A stretch of DNA of 64,000 nucleotides from Pseudomonadota bacterium (GTDB lineage Bacteria > Pseudomonadota > Gammaproteobacteria > Burkholderiales > Burkholderiaceae_C): the NCBI GenBank assembly GCA_021815805.1, contig JAKAZQ010000001.1, positions 198,998-262,997 on the forward strand, in the 5' to 3' direction. Under the pieces are notes generated by a model. That model saw only the letters and a list, made by a program, of their open reading frames with translations, ran no database searches and was not told where the DNA came from. This document shows, one piece after another, positions 24,208-33,137 of the stretch. A program made the position numbers and the translations under genes. The number at the start of each line of letters is the position of its first letter. Position 1 is the stretch's first letter.

Positions 24208-25646
24208 GTGTCGTGCTCCCGCGCCTGACGGCGCCACAGATGCATCGCCGCGTAGGCGCGCCAGGGCCTCCAGGCCTCGGCGCGCGCGTCCAGCGCGGCG
24301 GCGTCGGCGCAGGCCGCGGCGCGCTGCAGGCCCGCATCGGACGCGGCGAATGCGTCGGGCCAGCCGAGGGCCTGCATGGCCACGCGCTGCAGCACCGGCT
24401 CGTCGATTCCCGGCAGGCCGCGCAACGCCGCCAGCGTCGCCTCGAGCGGCGACCATGGCTGCAGTTCGAAGTCCCCGGCCTGCAGCCCGCGCGCCGCATG
24501 CAGCAACGCACCCGCGTCGTGCCGCGAAAAACCGGCCGCGCGCAGCTCGTCGAGCCCTCGCCCGGCGACCTCGGAGGCGAGCGGAAAGCAGGCCTGCAAG
24601 CCCGCGGGCGCGGCGGGCACGGCGTTCGGCGCCGCGCACAGGGCGACCAGGCGCTGCAGCAGCAGCGCGCCGCCGCGCTGGCGCAGCGCCAGTGCGCGCA
24701 CCAGGGTCTCGAAGCCGTCGGGGTGCCCGGGGATGCGCAGCCCCGGCATGCCGCGGGCAAGGTCGCCCAGACGCGCGTCGACCATCTGCGGGCTGGCTCC
24801 GAGGTCGAACATGCGCCGCAGGCGCGCCAGCAGCGCCGGCAGCGCCGGCGCCAGCGACGCGCTGGCGCGGACGCGCAGCAGGCAGCGCGGCGCATCATCC
24901 CAGGCCATGATCCAGCCGCTGCACGACCCGTCGCGCCCGCGCAGGCGCAGCGTGCGCGCGTAGCGCGCCGCGTCGACCCGCTCGACGCCGGGCACGGCCT
25001 GCGCGGCCGCCAGCTCGAGCCAGGCCTGCCAGGCCAGCGGCGGGCGGTAGGCAAGCGCCAGATCCAGGCCGTCGTGCCGCGGCGTGGCCGCGCCGGCACG
25101 GATCTGCTGCGCCCGCAGACCCCAGCGCTGGCGCAGCACGGCGTGGAATCGGCGCTGGCTGCCGAAACCGCAGGCCAGCGCGACCTCCGACACCGGCAAC
25201 GCGGTCTGCGTCAGGCACTGCTTGGCCAGCAGCAGGCGCTGGGTCTGCGCCAGCTCGAGCATGGATACGCCGTACTCGGCGCGGAACAGGCGTCGCAGGT
25301 GGCGCGTGCTGACGCCGATGCGACGCGCCAGCTGCGCGGTATCGGCATGGTCGAGGAAGCCCTGTTCGATCAGCGCCGCGGCGGCCTGCGCGAGGCGTCC
25401 CGGCAGATCGGGCAGGCCCCAGCCGGGCGCGAGCTCCGGGCGGCAGCGCAGGCACGGACGAAAGCCCGCCTTCTCGGCGGCCGCAGCGCTGGCAAAGAAG
25501 TGGCAGTGCTCGCGCCGCGGCGTGCGCACCGCGCACACCGGGCGGCAGTAGATTCCGGTGCTGGAAACCCCGACGAAGAACCTGCCGTCGAAGCGCCGGT
25601 CACGCGCCCGCAGTGCGGCCAGGCATTGTTCGGCATCGAGTTCCAT
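24204..25646 (-). CDS. Ada-AlkA fusion: methylphosphotriester sensor/AraC regulator with 3-methyladenine glycosylase domain
   Basis: A 480-residue fusion. Residues 1-80 are the Ada zinc domain with four cysteines in YCRPVCAVRT and CLRCRPE, the first being the methyl acceptor from phosphotriesters. An AraC-type helix-turn-helix follows (LARRIGVSTRHLRRLFRAEYGVS, about residues 105-185). The C-terminal half is an AlkA-like DNA glycosylase with a helix-hairpin-helix region (LRGLPGIDEPVLQRVAMQALGWPDAF). It probably senses methylation damage and activates its own operon while also excising alkylated bases. The O6-methylguanine function is supplied by the overlapping ogt gene. Confidence 0.9.
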   Translation of the reverse strand: MELDAEQCLAALRARDRRFDGRFFVGVSSTGIYCRPVCAVRTPRREHCHFFASAAAAEKAGFRPCLRCRPELAPGWGLPDLPGRLAQAAAALIEQGFLDHADTAQLARRIGVSTRHLRRLFRAEYGVSMLELAQTQRLLLAKQCLTQTALPVSEVALACGFGSQRRFHAVLRQRWGLRAQQIRAGAATPRHDGLDLALAYRPPLAWQAWLELAAAQAVPGVERVDAARYARTLRLRGRDGSCSGWIMAWDDAPRCLLRVRASASLAPALPALLARLRRMFDLGASPQMVDARLGDLARGMPGLRIPGHPDGFETLVRALALRQRGGALLLQRLVALCAAPNAVPAAPAGLQACFPLASEVAGRGLDELRAAGFSRHDAGALLHAARGLQAGDFELQPWSPLEATLAALRGLPGIDEPVLQRVAMQALGWPDAFAASDAGLQRAAACADAAALDARAEAWRPWRAYAAMHLWRRQAREHDT

Positions 25647-25711
25647 GCCCGGACTGTAGACGCGCCGCGACCGCGGCGCCTGCCGGATGCGGACCTCCGA
25701 TCGCGGCGCCG

Positions 25712-26620
25712 TCAGCCGGCGTAGCCCCCCATGCGGCCCTCGCGGAAGTCGCGCACGGCCTCGAAGATCTGCTGCTGCGAGTTCATCACGAACGGGCCGT
25801 ACTGCACGATCGGCTCGCCGAGCGGGCGCCCGGCCACCAGCAGGGCGCGGCTCTGCGGCCCGGCGCGCAGCACCACGCCGTCGGCCTGCGCGTCGTTGCC
25901 GAGAATCGCCATGCGCTGCGCCGGCACGCGTTGCCCGGCGATGTCGAGTTCGCCGCGATAGACGTAGACGAAGGCGTTGAACGCCGGATCCAGCGCCTGC
26001 TCGAAGCTCGCGCCGGCCGGCAGCTGCAGGTCGAGGTACAGCGGTTCGGTGGTTTCGCGGGTCACCGCGCCGACGAGGCCGCCGCTGCTGCCCGCCAGCA
26101 CGGCCACCTCGACGCCCTGCGCGGCATGCCGGCGCGGGATCTCGGCCGCCTGCACGTCGCGGTACCAGGGCTGACGCAGCTTGTCGTGCGCCGGCAGGTT
26201 GAGCCAGAGCTGGAAGCCCTCCATGACTCCGCTTTCCTGCTGGGGGATCTCGGAGTGCACGACGCCGCGCCCGGCCGTCATCCATTGCATGCCGCCGTTT
26301 TGCAGCAGCCCCTCGTGGCCGGCGCTGTCGCGGTGCAGCATGCGCCCGGCGATCATGTACGTGACGGTCTCGAACCCGCGATGCGGGTGGTCGGGGAATC
26401 CGGCGATGTAGTCGTCGGGATTGTCGCTGCCGAAGGCATCGAGCATCAGGAAGGGGTCGAGCCGGCGCTGCAGGTCCTGCGTGAGCACCCGGGTCAGGCG
26501 CACTCCGGCGCCGTCGGAGGTCTCCTGGCCGCGCACCAGGCGCTCGACACCGCGCGAATGGCGCACGCCGGGCGGCGCGACAGGCTGTTCGACGGGGATC
26601 TGCGGGTCGGCACGGGTCAT
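25712..26620 (-). CDS. Pirin family protein
   Basis: A 302-residue bicupin of the pirin family. Metal-binding motifs in the N-terminal cupin are FPDHPHRGFETVTYMI (about residue 75) and the downstream VVHSEIPQQE. The C-terminal pirin domain contains FVYVYRGELDIAG. Bacterial pirins may act as quercetinase-like dioxygenases or regulators, and the substrate here is unknown. The ATG at 26620 is the start nearest the domain. It is divergent from a LysR gene with 167 bases between them, a common pairing in which the regulator controls the pirin gene. Confidence 0.92.
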   Translation of the reverse strand: MTRADPQIPVEQPVAPPGVRHSRGVERLVRGQETSDGAGVRLTRVLTQDLQRRLDPFLMLDAFGSDNPDDYIAGFPDHPHRGFETVTYMIAGRMLHRDSAGHEGLLQNGGMQWMTAGRGVVHSEIPQQESGVMEGFQLWLNLPAHDKLRQPWYRDVQAAEIPRRHAAQGVEVAVLAGSSGGLVGAVTRETTEPLYLDLQLPAGASFEQALDPAFNAFVYVYRGELDIAGQRVPAQRMAILGNDAQADGVVLRAGPQSRALLVAGRPLGEPIVQYGPFVMNSQQQIFEAVRDFREGRMGGYAG

Positions 26621-26777
26621 GGCATGGAACTCCTGGCGGGGCCGGCGCGGCCTGGCGGGCGTGGCCCGCGGCATCGCCGCGCCGGCGGTGGATGGATCGG
26701 GGACGGCATGGGCAGGCCCCGGTGGGTGAATCTAGGCGTTGCACCAGGGTTTTGGAAGCCGCGATTCTGGATAACAA

Positions 26778-26795
26778 TGTTCCACCCATGGAACA
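26778..26795. promoter_or_regulatory. Perfect palindrome overlapping the LysR start codon
   Basis: TGTTCCA-CCCA-TGGAACA is a perfect 7-4-7 inverted repeat that contains the LysR ATG (26788-26790). Being in the divergent pirin/LysR region, it is a good candidate autoregulatory operator or, in mRNA, a hairpin over the start codon. The upstream part TGGATAACAATGTTCCA also has LysR-box-like half-sites. Confidence 0.55.
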
Positions 26796-27729
26796 ATTCA
26801 ACGCTTGGCAAGGGATCGAGCCCAACGACCTGCTGGTGTTCGCGCGCGTCGCCGAACTGGGCAGCCTGAGCCGGGCGGCCGAGCGCCTGCGCATGCCCAA
26901 ATCGACGCTCTCGCGACGTCTCGCGCTGCTCGAACGCCGGCTCGGCGAACGCCTGCTGCTGCGCTCCACGCGACGCCAGAGCCTGACCGACTTCGGGCAA
27001 CTGCTGCTCGCGCATGCACAGCGCATCGCGCGCGAGACCGAAGCCGCCGGCGCGTTGGGCGAGCAACGCCGCGCCACCCCGGCGGGACGCCTGCGCGTGT
27101 CCATGCCGAGCGATCTCGCCGCGCTGCTGCTGGCCGACAGCCTGGCCGCCTTTGTCGCGCTGCACCCGCGCGTAGAGCTGGAACTCGACCTGTCGCCGCG
27201 CAGGGTGGATCTGCTCGCCGAGGGATTCGACCTGGCCGTGCGCATGGGGGAACTGCCCGACGACGCCTATCTCGCGGCGCGCGCGCTGGCGCGCTTTTCG
27301 CACGGGCTGTATGCCGCGCCGGACTATCTGGCGGGGCGCGGCGAGCCGTGCCACCCCGACGATCTGACGGGCCATGCCGCGCTGCAGCTGCTGGCGCCCG
27401 CGGCACGCGACACGCCCTGGGTGCTGCGCTGCGGGGAGCAGCTCTGGCAGGGCATGCCCGATGCACGCGTGCGTGCCAACGCGCCCGAGCTGCTGCTGCG
27501 CATGGCATGCGCGGGGGGCGGCATCGCCGCGCTGCCCGACGCCTTCGCGCAGCCCGAGGTGCGGCGAGGTCGCCTGCGCCGCGTGCTGGTCGACTGGAGC
27601 CTGCCGCGGCAGACGGCCTGGGCGGTGTTTCCGGCAGGCGCCGCGCTGCCGGCGCGCACGCGGGCCTTTGTCGACATGCTGCGCACGGCGTTGTCCGGGC
27701 CGCGCGCCGGCGCGCCGCGGCCGGGCTGA
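26788..27729 (+). CDS. LysR family transcriptional regulator divergent from pirin
   Basis: A 313-residue LysR-type regulator. The N-terminal winged helix-turn-helix is at residues 13-65 (FARVAELGSLSRAAERLRMP, STLSRRLALLERRLGERLL). The C-terminal substrate-binding domain contains FDLAVRMGELPDD and a ligand-cleft region GGGIAALPDAFAQ. It resembles the CrgA/DsdC-like subgroup that regulates adjacent divergent genes. The likely target is the pirin gene. The effector is unknown. The tail after about residue 300 is Ala/Pro/Arg-rich. The ATG at 26788 lies within a perfect palindrome. Confidence 0.9.
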   Translation: MEQFNAWQGIEPNDLLVFARVAELGSLSRAAERLRMPKSTLSRRLALLERRLGERLLLRSTRRQSLTDFGQLLLAHAQRIARETEAAGALGEQRRATPAGRLRVSMPSDLAALLLADSLAAFVALHPRVELELDLSPRRVDLLAEGFDLAVRMGELPDDAYLAARALARFSHGLYAAPDYLAGRGEPCHPDDLTGHAALQLLAPAARDTPWVLRCGEQLWQGMPDARVRANAPELLLRMACAGGGIAALPDAFAQPEVRRGRLRRVLVDWSLPRQTAWAVFPAGAALPARTRAFVDMLRTALSGPRAGAPRPG

Positions 27730-27752
27730 CGGCGCAAGCGCTGCGCGAGGCG

Positions 27753-28091
27753 TCACGCCGGCGTGCCGAGCAGCCAGCGCCAGCCCAGGTACACCAGCAT
27801 GCCGACGCCGATGGCCGGCAGCAGACCGCGCGTGCGCAGCGACAGCAGCGCGCTGGCCAGCGTGCCGGCGAGCCAGGGATTGCGCCAGCCGAGATCCCAG
27901 TGGCGGCCGTCGGGCAGCAGCACCAGCGGCACCGTGATGGCCGTCAGCACGGCCACCGGCACGTAGCCGAGGGCGCGACGCAGGCGCGGCGTGAAGCGCA
28001 CGCGCTCGCCCAGCGCGAACAACGCGAAGCGCACGCCGAAGGTCACGCCGGCCATGCCGGCGATGGTCAGGGCCAGGCCCGCGGTGCTCAT
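27753..28091 (-). CDS. azlD: AzlD family small permease subunit
   Basis: A 112-residue protein with three or four membrane helices, including TIAGMAGVTFGVRFALFALG and VPVAVLTAITVPLVLLP. This is the AzlD partner of a two-component branched-chain amino-acid exporter (LIV-E family). Its start overlaps the azlC stop by 4 bases (ATGA), so it is translated from the same mRNA. It converges on the LysR gene. Confidence 0.87.
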   Translation of the reverse strand: MSTAGLALTIAGMAGVTFGVRFALFALGERVRFTPRLRRALGYVPVAVLTAITVPLVLLPDGRHWDLGWRNPWLAGTLASALLSLRTRGLLPAIGVGMLVYLGWRWLLGTPA

Positions 28092-28930
28092 CGCAGCCCC
28101 CGCCGCGCCCTGCGCGACGCATCGCCCGCCTGCGGCGCGGCGCCGTGTCCCGGCTGCCGCGGCGCGTCGGAACATTCGTCGACCAGCACCCCGGCGAGCA
28201 CCCCGCCGACGGCCGCCAGCATCAGTCCGAGCTTGTACGGCAGGTCGCGGCCGAGCAGCGCCAGCGCGGCCGAAGTCAGCGCGGCGGCAAGCGCCGGGCG
28301 CTGCCGCAACATGGGCACGACCATCGCGGTGAAGGTGGCGACCATGGCGAACTCCAGGCCCCAGCGCCCGAGCCAGGGCCAGCCGTGGCCGGCCCACACG
28401 CCGAGCGCCGTCCAGGCCAGCCAGTTCAGGTACATGGCCAGGCAGGAGCCCAGGTAGTACCAGTGCAGCCCGGCCTGCGGCGCCGCCGAGTGCAACTGCG
28501 CGGCGTAGCGACGGTGCACCACGGCGAAGGTCTCGTCGGTCAGCCAGAACGCCAGCAGCACGCGCCAGCGCAGCGGCAGGCGCGCGACCGCCGGCAGCAG
28601 CGTCGCCGCGTACAGCACGTGGCGCAGGTTGACCACCAGCGTGGTGAGCACGATCACCGGCGCGGCGGCCTGCGCGGCCAGCAGCGTGAGGGCGATGAAC
28701 TGGGCCGAACCGGCGAACACCAGCGCCGACATGGCCAGCGCGCCGCCCGCCGGCACGCCGTCGGGCGCGGCCAGGGCACCGAAGATGAGGCCGAACGGAG
28801 CCGCGCCCAGCAGCAGCGGCAGGGTATCGAGCATGCCGTGCAGGCATTCGGCGCGGCGCGCCGCGCCGCTGCCGGGATCGGGCGAAGGATGCGCGGGCGC
28901 AGCGCAGGCGACAGAACAGGAATCGGTCAT
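28088..28930 (-). CDS. azlC: AzlC family branched-chain amino acid export permease
   Basis: A 280-residue membrane protein of the AzlC family with about eight hydrophobic segments. Conserved stretches are LGAAPFGLIFGALA (about residue 45), ALVFAGSAQFIALTLL, NLRHVLYAATLLP and AFWLTDETFAV. With AzlD it forms an exporter of branched-chain or related amino acids in the inner membrane. The last 25 residues are soluble and Arg-rich. The ATG at 28930 gives the normal N-terminus. It is divergent from the P-type ATPase gene. Confidence 0.9.
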   Translation of the reverse strand: MTDSCSVACAAPAHPSPDPGSGAARRAECLHGMLDTLPLLLGAAPFGLIFGALAAPDGVPAGGALAMSALVFAGSAQFIALTLLAAQAAAPVIVLTTLVVNLRHVLYAATLLPAVARLPLRWRVLLAFWLTDETFAVVHRRYAAQLHSAAPQAGLHWYYLGSCLAMYLNWLAWTALGVWAGHGWPWLGRWGLEFAMVATFTAMVVPMLRQRPALAAALTSAALALLGRDLPYKLGLMLAAVGGVLAGVLVDECSDAPRQPGHGAAPQAGDASRRARRGLR

Positions 28931-29021
28931 GGATGCACAGCGTACGCGAGGGCGCGCGATTTGCTTCAACACAAACCTGCGGCGATTCGCGCCATGCCAC
29001 CGCGTCGGGCGCGATAGGCTC

Positions 29022-29082
29022 GTTGTGAAGCGACAAGAACTTGTTTCCTCACACGGGAAGTCGAGTCTTGAGGCTTCACAAC
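29022..29082. promoter_or_regulatory. Long-spaced perfect inverted repeat before the P-type ATPase gene
   Basis: GTTGTGAAGC (29022-29031) and GCTTCACAAC (29073-29082) are perfect 10-bp inverted copies separated by 41 bases. The spacer itself contains ACAAG-AA-CTTGT (29033-29044). The region is AT-richer than its surroundings and ends 27 bases before the ATPase ATG. It could be a two-site operator or a large leader hairpin. Confidence 0.55.
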
Positions 29083-29109
29083 CAGTTGTCCTGTCGCGAG
29101 CATGCCGCC

Positions 29110-31623
29110 ATGACCGAACCGCAGACCCCGAACCAGAGGTCCCCGGCGCACGACGCAGGCGCCGAAGCCGCCGCCACGCCCGCCGAGCAACTGCTGGCCC
29201 GGCTGCAGGCCAGCCGCGACGGTCTTGCCACGGACGAGGCGGCGCGCCGCCTGCAGCGCTTCGGGCCGAACGCGCTGCCGCAGCCGCACCAGAGCCTGCT
29301 GGGCAGGCTGCTGCACTATTTCTGGGGTCCCATCCCGTGGATGATCGAGGCCGCCGCGGTGCTGTCGGCGCTGGTGCGCCACTGGCCCGACTTCGGCATC
29401 ATCGTGGCGCTGCTGCTGTTCAACGCCGCCGTCGGCTTCTGGCAGGAATACAAGGCGTCGAGCGCGCTCGACGCACTGAAAAAGCAGCTCGCGCTGCGCT
29501 GCCGGGTGCGCCGCGACGGCCAGTGGCGGGAACTGGAACCGGCGATGCTGGTGCCTGGGGACATCGTGCGCGTGCGCCTCGGCGACATCGTGCCGGCCGA
29601 CATCAAGTTGCTGGACGGGGACTTTCTCAGCGTGGACCAGTCGGCGCTGACCGGCGAGTCGCTGCCGGTCGAGCGACGCCCCGGCGAAGTGATCTACTCC
29701 GGCACCATCGCCAAGCAGGGCGACATGAGCGGCGTGGTCTACGCCACCGCGGCGCGCACCTACCTGGGGCGCACCGCCGAACTGGTGAACAAGGCCGGTG
29801 CGGCGTCGCATTTCCAGAAGGCCGTGCTGGGCATCGGGGACTACCTGATCTACATCAGCCTGGGGCTGGTCGCGCTGCTCGTGCTGGTCGAGTTGCAGCG
29901 CGGCCTGCCCTGGGTCGAGTTGCTGCAGTTCGCGCTGATCCTGACCGTGGCCTCGATCCCGGTGGCGATGCCGGCGGTGCTGTCGGTGACCATGGCGCTG
30001 GGCGCGCTCGCGCTGTCGAAGGAGAAGGCCATCGTCGCCCGCCTGGAGTCCATCGAGGAAATGGCCGCGGTGGACATTCTGTGTTCCGACAAGACCGGCA
30101 CCCTGACCCTGAACCGCCTCAGCCTGGGCGAACCGCTGCTGCTCGGCGCCGCCGACGTGGCGAGCCTGAACCTGCATGCCGCGATGGCCAGCCAGGCCGA
30201 TGACGGCGACGCCATCGACGCCGCGATCTTCGCCGCCCAGGCACGCATCGCCGACACCTGGACCCTGCTGCACTTCACGCCCTTCGACCCGGTCGGCAAG
30301 CGCAGCGAGGCCAGCTGGCGCGACGCCGACGGCGCCACCTGGCAGGTGAGCAAGGGCGCGCCCCAGGTGATGCTCGCGCTGGCCGACATCGACGCGGCCA
30401 CGCGCACGCGCGCCCAGGCCTGGATCGATGCGCAGGCGGCGCGCGGCCTGCGCACCCTGGGCGTGGCCAGTCGGCGTGGCGACGCCGCGTGGAGCCTGGA
30501 CGGCGTGCTCGCGCTGCTCGATCCGCCGCGCCCCGATTCCCGCCAGACCATCGTCGATGCACGCGCGCACGGCATCGACGTGAAGATGGTGACGGGGGAC
30601 AACCTGGCCATCGCGCGCGAGATCAGCGACCAGCTCGGCATCGGGCGGCGCATCGTCGCCGCCGACGCGGTGTTCGGCGGCGACGCCGCGCACGTCGTCG
30701 GGCTGGCCGAACGCGTCACCGCCGCCGACGGCTTCGCCCAGGTGTTTCCCGAGCACAAGTTCGGCATCGTGAAGGCGCTGCAGGACGCCGGCCACCGCGT
30801 GGCGATGACCGGCGACGGCGTCAACGACGCGCCGGCACTGAAGCAGGCCGACGTCGGCATCGCGGTATCCGGGGCCACCGATGCGGCACGCGCGGCGGCG
30901 GCGCTGATCCTGACGGCACCCGGGCTGTCGACCATCGTCAAGGCGGTGGACGAGGCGCGACGCATCTTCGAGCGCATGAACAGCTATGCGGTGTACCGGA
31001 TCACCGAGACCATTCGCATCATGATCTTCGTCGTGCTGGCGATGCTGGTCTACAACTTCTATCCGATCACCGCGGTGATGATCATCCTGCTGGCCTTCTT
31101 CAACGACGTGCCGATCATGACCATCGCCTACGACCGCACGGCGGTGGATCCTGCGCCCGTGCGCTGGGAAATGCGCCGGGTGCTCACGGTGTCCACCATC
31201 ATGGGCCTGACCGGAACCGCCGGCAGTTTTCTCATGCTGTGGCTGGCGCTGGACTGGCTGCACCTGCCGATCGCCAAGGTGCAGACCTACATCTTTCTCA
31301 AGATGGCGATCGCCGGGCACCTCACGCTGTTCGTGTCGCGCAGCCGCGGCGCCTACTGGCGCCGCCCCTACCCGGCGCCGGTGATGATCTGGTCGGCGCT
31401 GCTGACCAAGGTCGCCGCCACGCTGCTGAGCGCCTGGGGGCTCGGCCTGGTGGCGCCGATCCGCTGGGGCGAGATCGGGCTGGTGTGGGCCTACTCGATC
31501 GTCTGGTCGCTGGTGACGGATGTTGCGAAACGCGCGGTGTATCGGCATTTCGAGCGCGCCGCACCCCGGCACCTGCGCTTCCTGAGCCTGCTCAAGCACC
31601 CGATCGTGCACCGCGGGTCCTGA
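29110..31623 (+). CDS. Plasma-membrane proton-efflux P-type ATPase (P3A-like)
   Basis: An 837-residue P-type ATPase. The phosphorylation motif is DILCSDKTGTLTLN (Asp about residue 328). The actuator has DQSALTGESLPVERRPGE, and the hinge region has MVTGDNLAIARE and MTGDGVNDAPALKQADVGIAV. The core ion site SIPVAMPAVLSVTMALG and the N-terminal WGPIPWMIEAAAVLSALV match fungal/plant-type proton pumps as found in acid-tolerant bacteria and archaea, with no heavy-metal (CPC) motif. It would expel protons at ATP cost and so support acid tolerance (inference). The start MTEPQTPNQRS at 29110 is the first ATG of the domain. Confidence 0.9.
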   Translation: MTEPQTPNQRSPAHDAGAEAAATPAEQLLARLQASRDGLATDEAARRLQRFGPNALPQPHQSLLGRLLHYFWGPIPWMIEAAAVLSALVRHWPDFGIIVALLLFNAAVGFWQEYKASSALDALKKQLALRCRVRRDGQWRELEPAMLVPGDIVRVRLGDIVPADIKLLDGDFLSVDQSALTGESLPVERRPGEVIYSGTIAKQGDMSGVVYATAARTYLGRTAELVNKAGAASHFQKAVLGIGDYLIYISLGLVALLVLVELQRGLPWVELLQFALILTVASIPVAMPAVLSVTMALGALALSKEKAIVARLESIEEMAAVDILCSDKTGTLTLNRLSLGEPLLLGAADVASLNLHAAMASQADDGDAIDAAIFAAQARIADTWTLLHFTPFDPVGKRSEASWRDADGATWQVSKGAPQVMLALADIDAATRTRAQAWIDAQAARGLRTLGVASRRGDAAWSLDGVLALLDPPRPDSRQTIVDARAHGIDVKMVTGDNLAIAREISDQLGIGRRIVAADAVFGGDAAHVVGLAERVTAADGFAQVFPEHKFGIVKALQDAGHRVAMTGDGVNDAPALKQADVGIAVSGATDAARAAAALILTAPGLSTIVKAVDEARRIFERMNSYAVYRITETIRIMIFVVLAMLVYNFYPITAVMIILLAFFNDVPIMTIAYDRTAVDPAPVRWEMRRVLTVSTIMGLTGTAGSFLMLWLALDWLHLPIAKVQTYIFLKMAIAGHLTLFVSRSRGAYWRRPYPAPVMIWSALLTKVAATLLSAWGLGLVAPIRWGEIGLVWAYSIVWSLVTDVAKRAVYRHFERAAPRHLRFLSLLKHPIVHRGS

Positions 31624-31636
31624 GCGTGGAACCGCG

Positions 31637-31649
31637 GGGGTCAGATCCC
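31637..31649. repeat. REP-like fragment GGGGTCAGATCCC
   Basis: This 13-mer lies just after the ATPase stop, in an AT-richer stretch of about 60 bases (31650-31710). It resembles the end motif of dispersed repeats seen near REP-associated elements in proteobacteria. Only one copy was noticed here, so this is a weak call. Confidence 0.25.
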
Positions 31650-31781
31650 GCCTCCAATGTTTTCAGCATGTTACGCAGGAATGCGGGGAGAATATAAGGT
31701 TCCTGAAATCCGGACGCCAGCCGCTTGCGCGGCCAGCGGCATCGTGCCGCGCGCGCCCGCAGTCCCGCACTCCCCAAGGCG

Positions 31782-33014
31782 ATGACCGAGACATCCTCGA
31801 CGACACCCTCTTCTTCCTCCAAGCCCCGGCGCGCGGCGATGACCGCACAGGAACGTCGCTCCAGCATGACCCTGGCGTCCATCTACGGACTGCGCATGCT
31901 GGGGCTGTTCCTGATCCTGCCGGTGTTCGCGATCTACGCGCACGGCCTGCCGGGCGGCAGAGACCGCTTCATGGTCGGCCTGGCGCTGGGCATCTACGGC
32001 CTGACCCAGGCCGCGCTGCAGATCCCGTTCGGCCTTGCCAGCGATCGCTTCGGGCGCAAGCCGGTGATGATGCTGGGCCTGCTGATCTTCGCGGCCGGCT
32101 CGTTCGTCGCCGGCGTGGCCCACAGCATCGACGGCATCATCCTCGGGCGCGCGATCCAGGGCGCCGGCGCGATCTCCGCGGCGATCTCGGCGATGATCGC
32201 CGACTCGACCCGCGATCACAACCGCACCAAGGCGATGGCCATGGTGGGCATGACCATCGGCATGAGTTTCCTGGTCTCGCTGATCGCCGGCCCGGTGCTC
32301 TACCACCTGATCGGCGTGCCCGGCATGTTCGTGCTCACCGGCGTGCTCGCGGTGATCGCCATCGCGGTGATCAAGTGGGTCGTGCCCGACGTGCCGATGA
32401 GCGGCCCGGCCGAGGAGACGGGGGCCGGAGCGTCGCGCGAGTCGGTGCTGACGCCGGCGCTGCTGCGACTGCACTTCAGCATCTTTGTCGTGAATTTCGC
32501 GCAGGTGGCGATTTTCGTCGTGGTTCCCGTCGCGCTGGTGCACCATGCCGGAATTCCGCTGCAGCACCACTGGATGGTCTACCTGCCGGTGACCGTCGGT
32601 TCCTTCGTGGTCGCCATTCCCGGCATCATCTGGGCCGAGAGCCGCGGCCACATGCGCGCCGTGCTGCGCGGTGGCGTCGCGCTGATGGGCCTGAGCATGC
32701 TGGCGCTGGCCTTCGGCTACCGCAGCGCGGTGCCGCTGATCGGCGAGTTGTTCCTGTTCTTCGTCGCCTTCAACCTGATGGAGGCGCTGCTGCCGTCGCT
32801 GGTCTCGCGCGTCGCGCCGGCGGCGCGCAAGGGCCTCGCCATGGGCGTGTACAACACGGCGCAGTCGCTCGGGCTGTTCGCCGGCGGCGCGCTCGGCGGC
32901 TGGCTGGCCAAGATGTGGGCGGCCGAAGGCGTGTTCCTCGCCTGCGCCGCGCTGTGCGCGGTCTGGCTGGTGGTTGCGTGGTTCGTGCAGCAGCCGCCGC
33001 GCCGCGCGCATTGA
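31782..33014 (+). CDS. MFS transporter (YajR-like drug/efflux type)
   Basis: A 410-residue major facilitator with about 11-12 membrane helices. The loop 2-3 signature is GLASDRFGRKPVM (about residue 85), followed by the motif C-like GAGAISAAISAMIADSTRD (about 130). Substrate unknown, and an efflux role is inferred from the motif pattern. The ATG at 31782 follows CCAAGG. It lies 158 bases after the ATPase gene and 123 before the ClC gene on the same strand. Confidence 0.9.
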   Translation: MTETSSTTPSSSSKPRRAAMTAQERRSSMTLASIYGLRMLGLFLILPVFAIYAHGLPGGRDRFMVGLALGIYGLTQAALQIPFGLASDRFGRKPVMMLGLLIFAAGSFVAGVAHSIDGIILGRAIQGAGAISAAISAMIADSTRDHNRTKAMAMVGMTIGMSFLVSLIAGPVLYHLIGVPGMFVLTGVLAVIAIAVIKWVVPDVPMSGPAEETGAGASRESVLTPALLRLHFSIFVVNFAQVAIFVVVPVALVHHAGIPLQHHWMVYLPVTVGSFVVAIPGIIWAESRGHMRAVLRGGVALMGLSMLALAFGYRSAVPLIGELFLFFVAFNLMEALLPSLVSRVAPAARKGLAMGVYNTAQSLGLFAGGALGGWLAKMWAAEGVFLACAALCAVWLVVAWFVQQPPRRAH

Positions 33015-33137
33015 TACCCCCGCGCGCGACGCGCAGCATCGCTACCATGATGGGCTGGCACGGCGGCTGGTCGTGCGCCGCCGCGCCAGCCTGACACTCC
33101 GCCGCGCGCGGCCCGATGGCTCTTTCCCCGACCTTGC

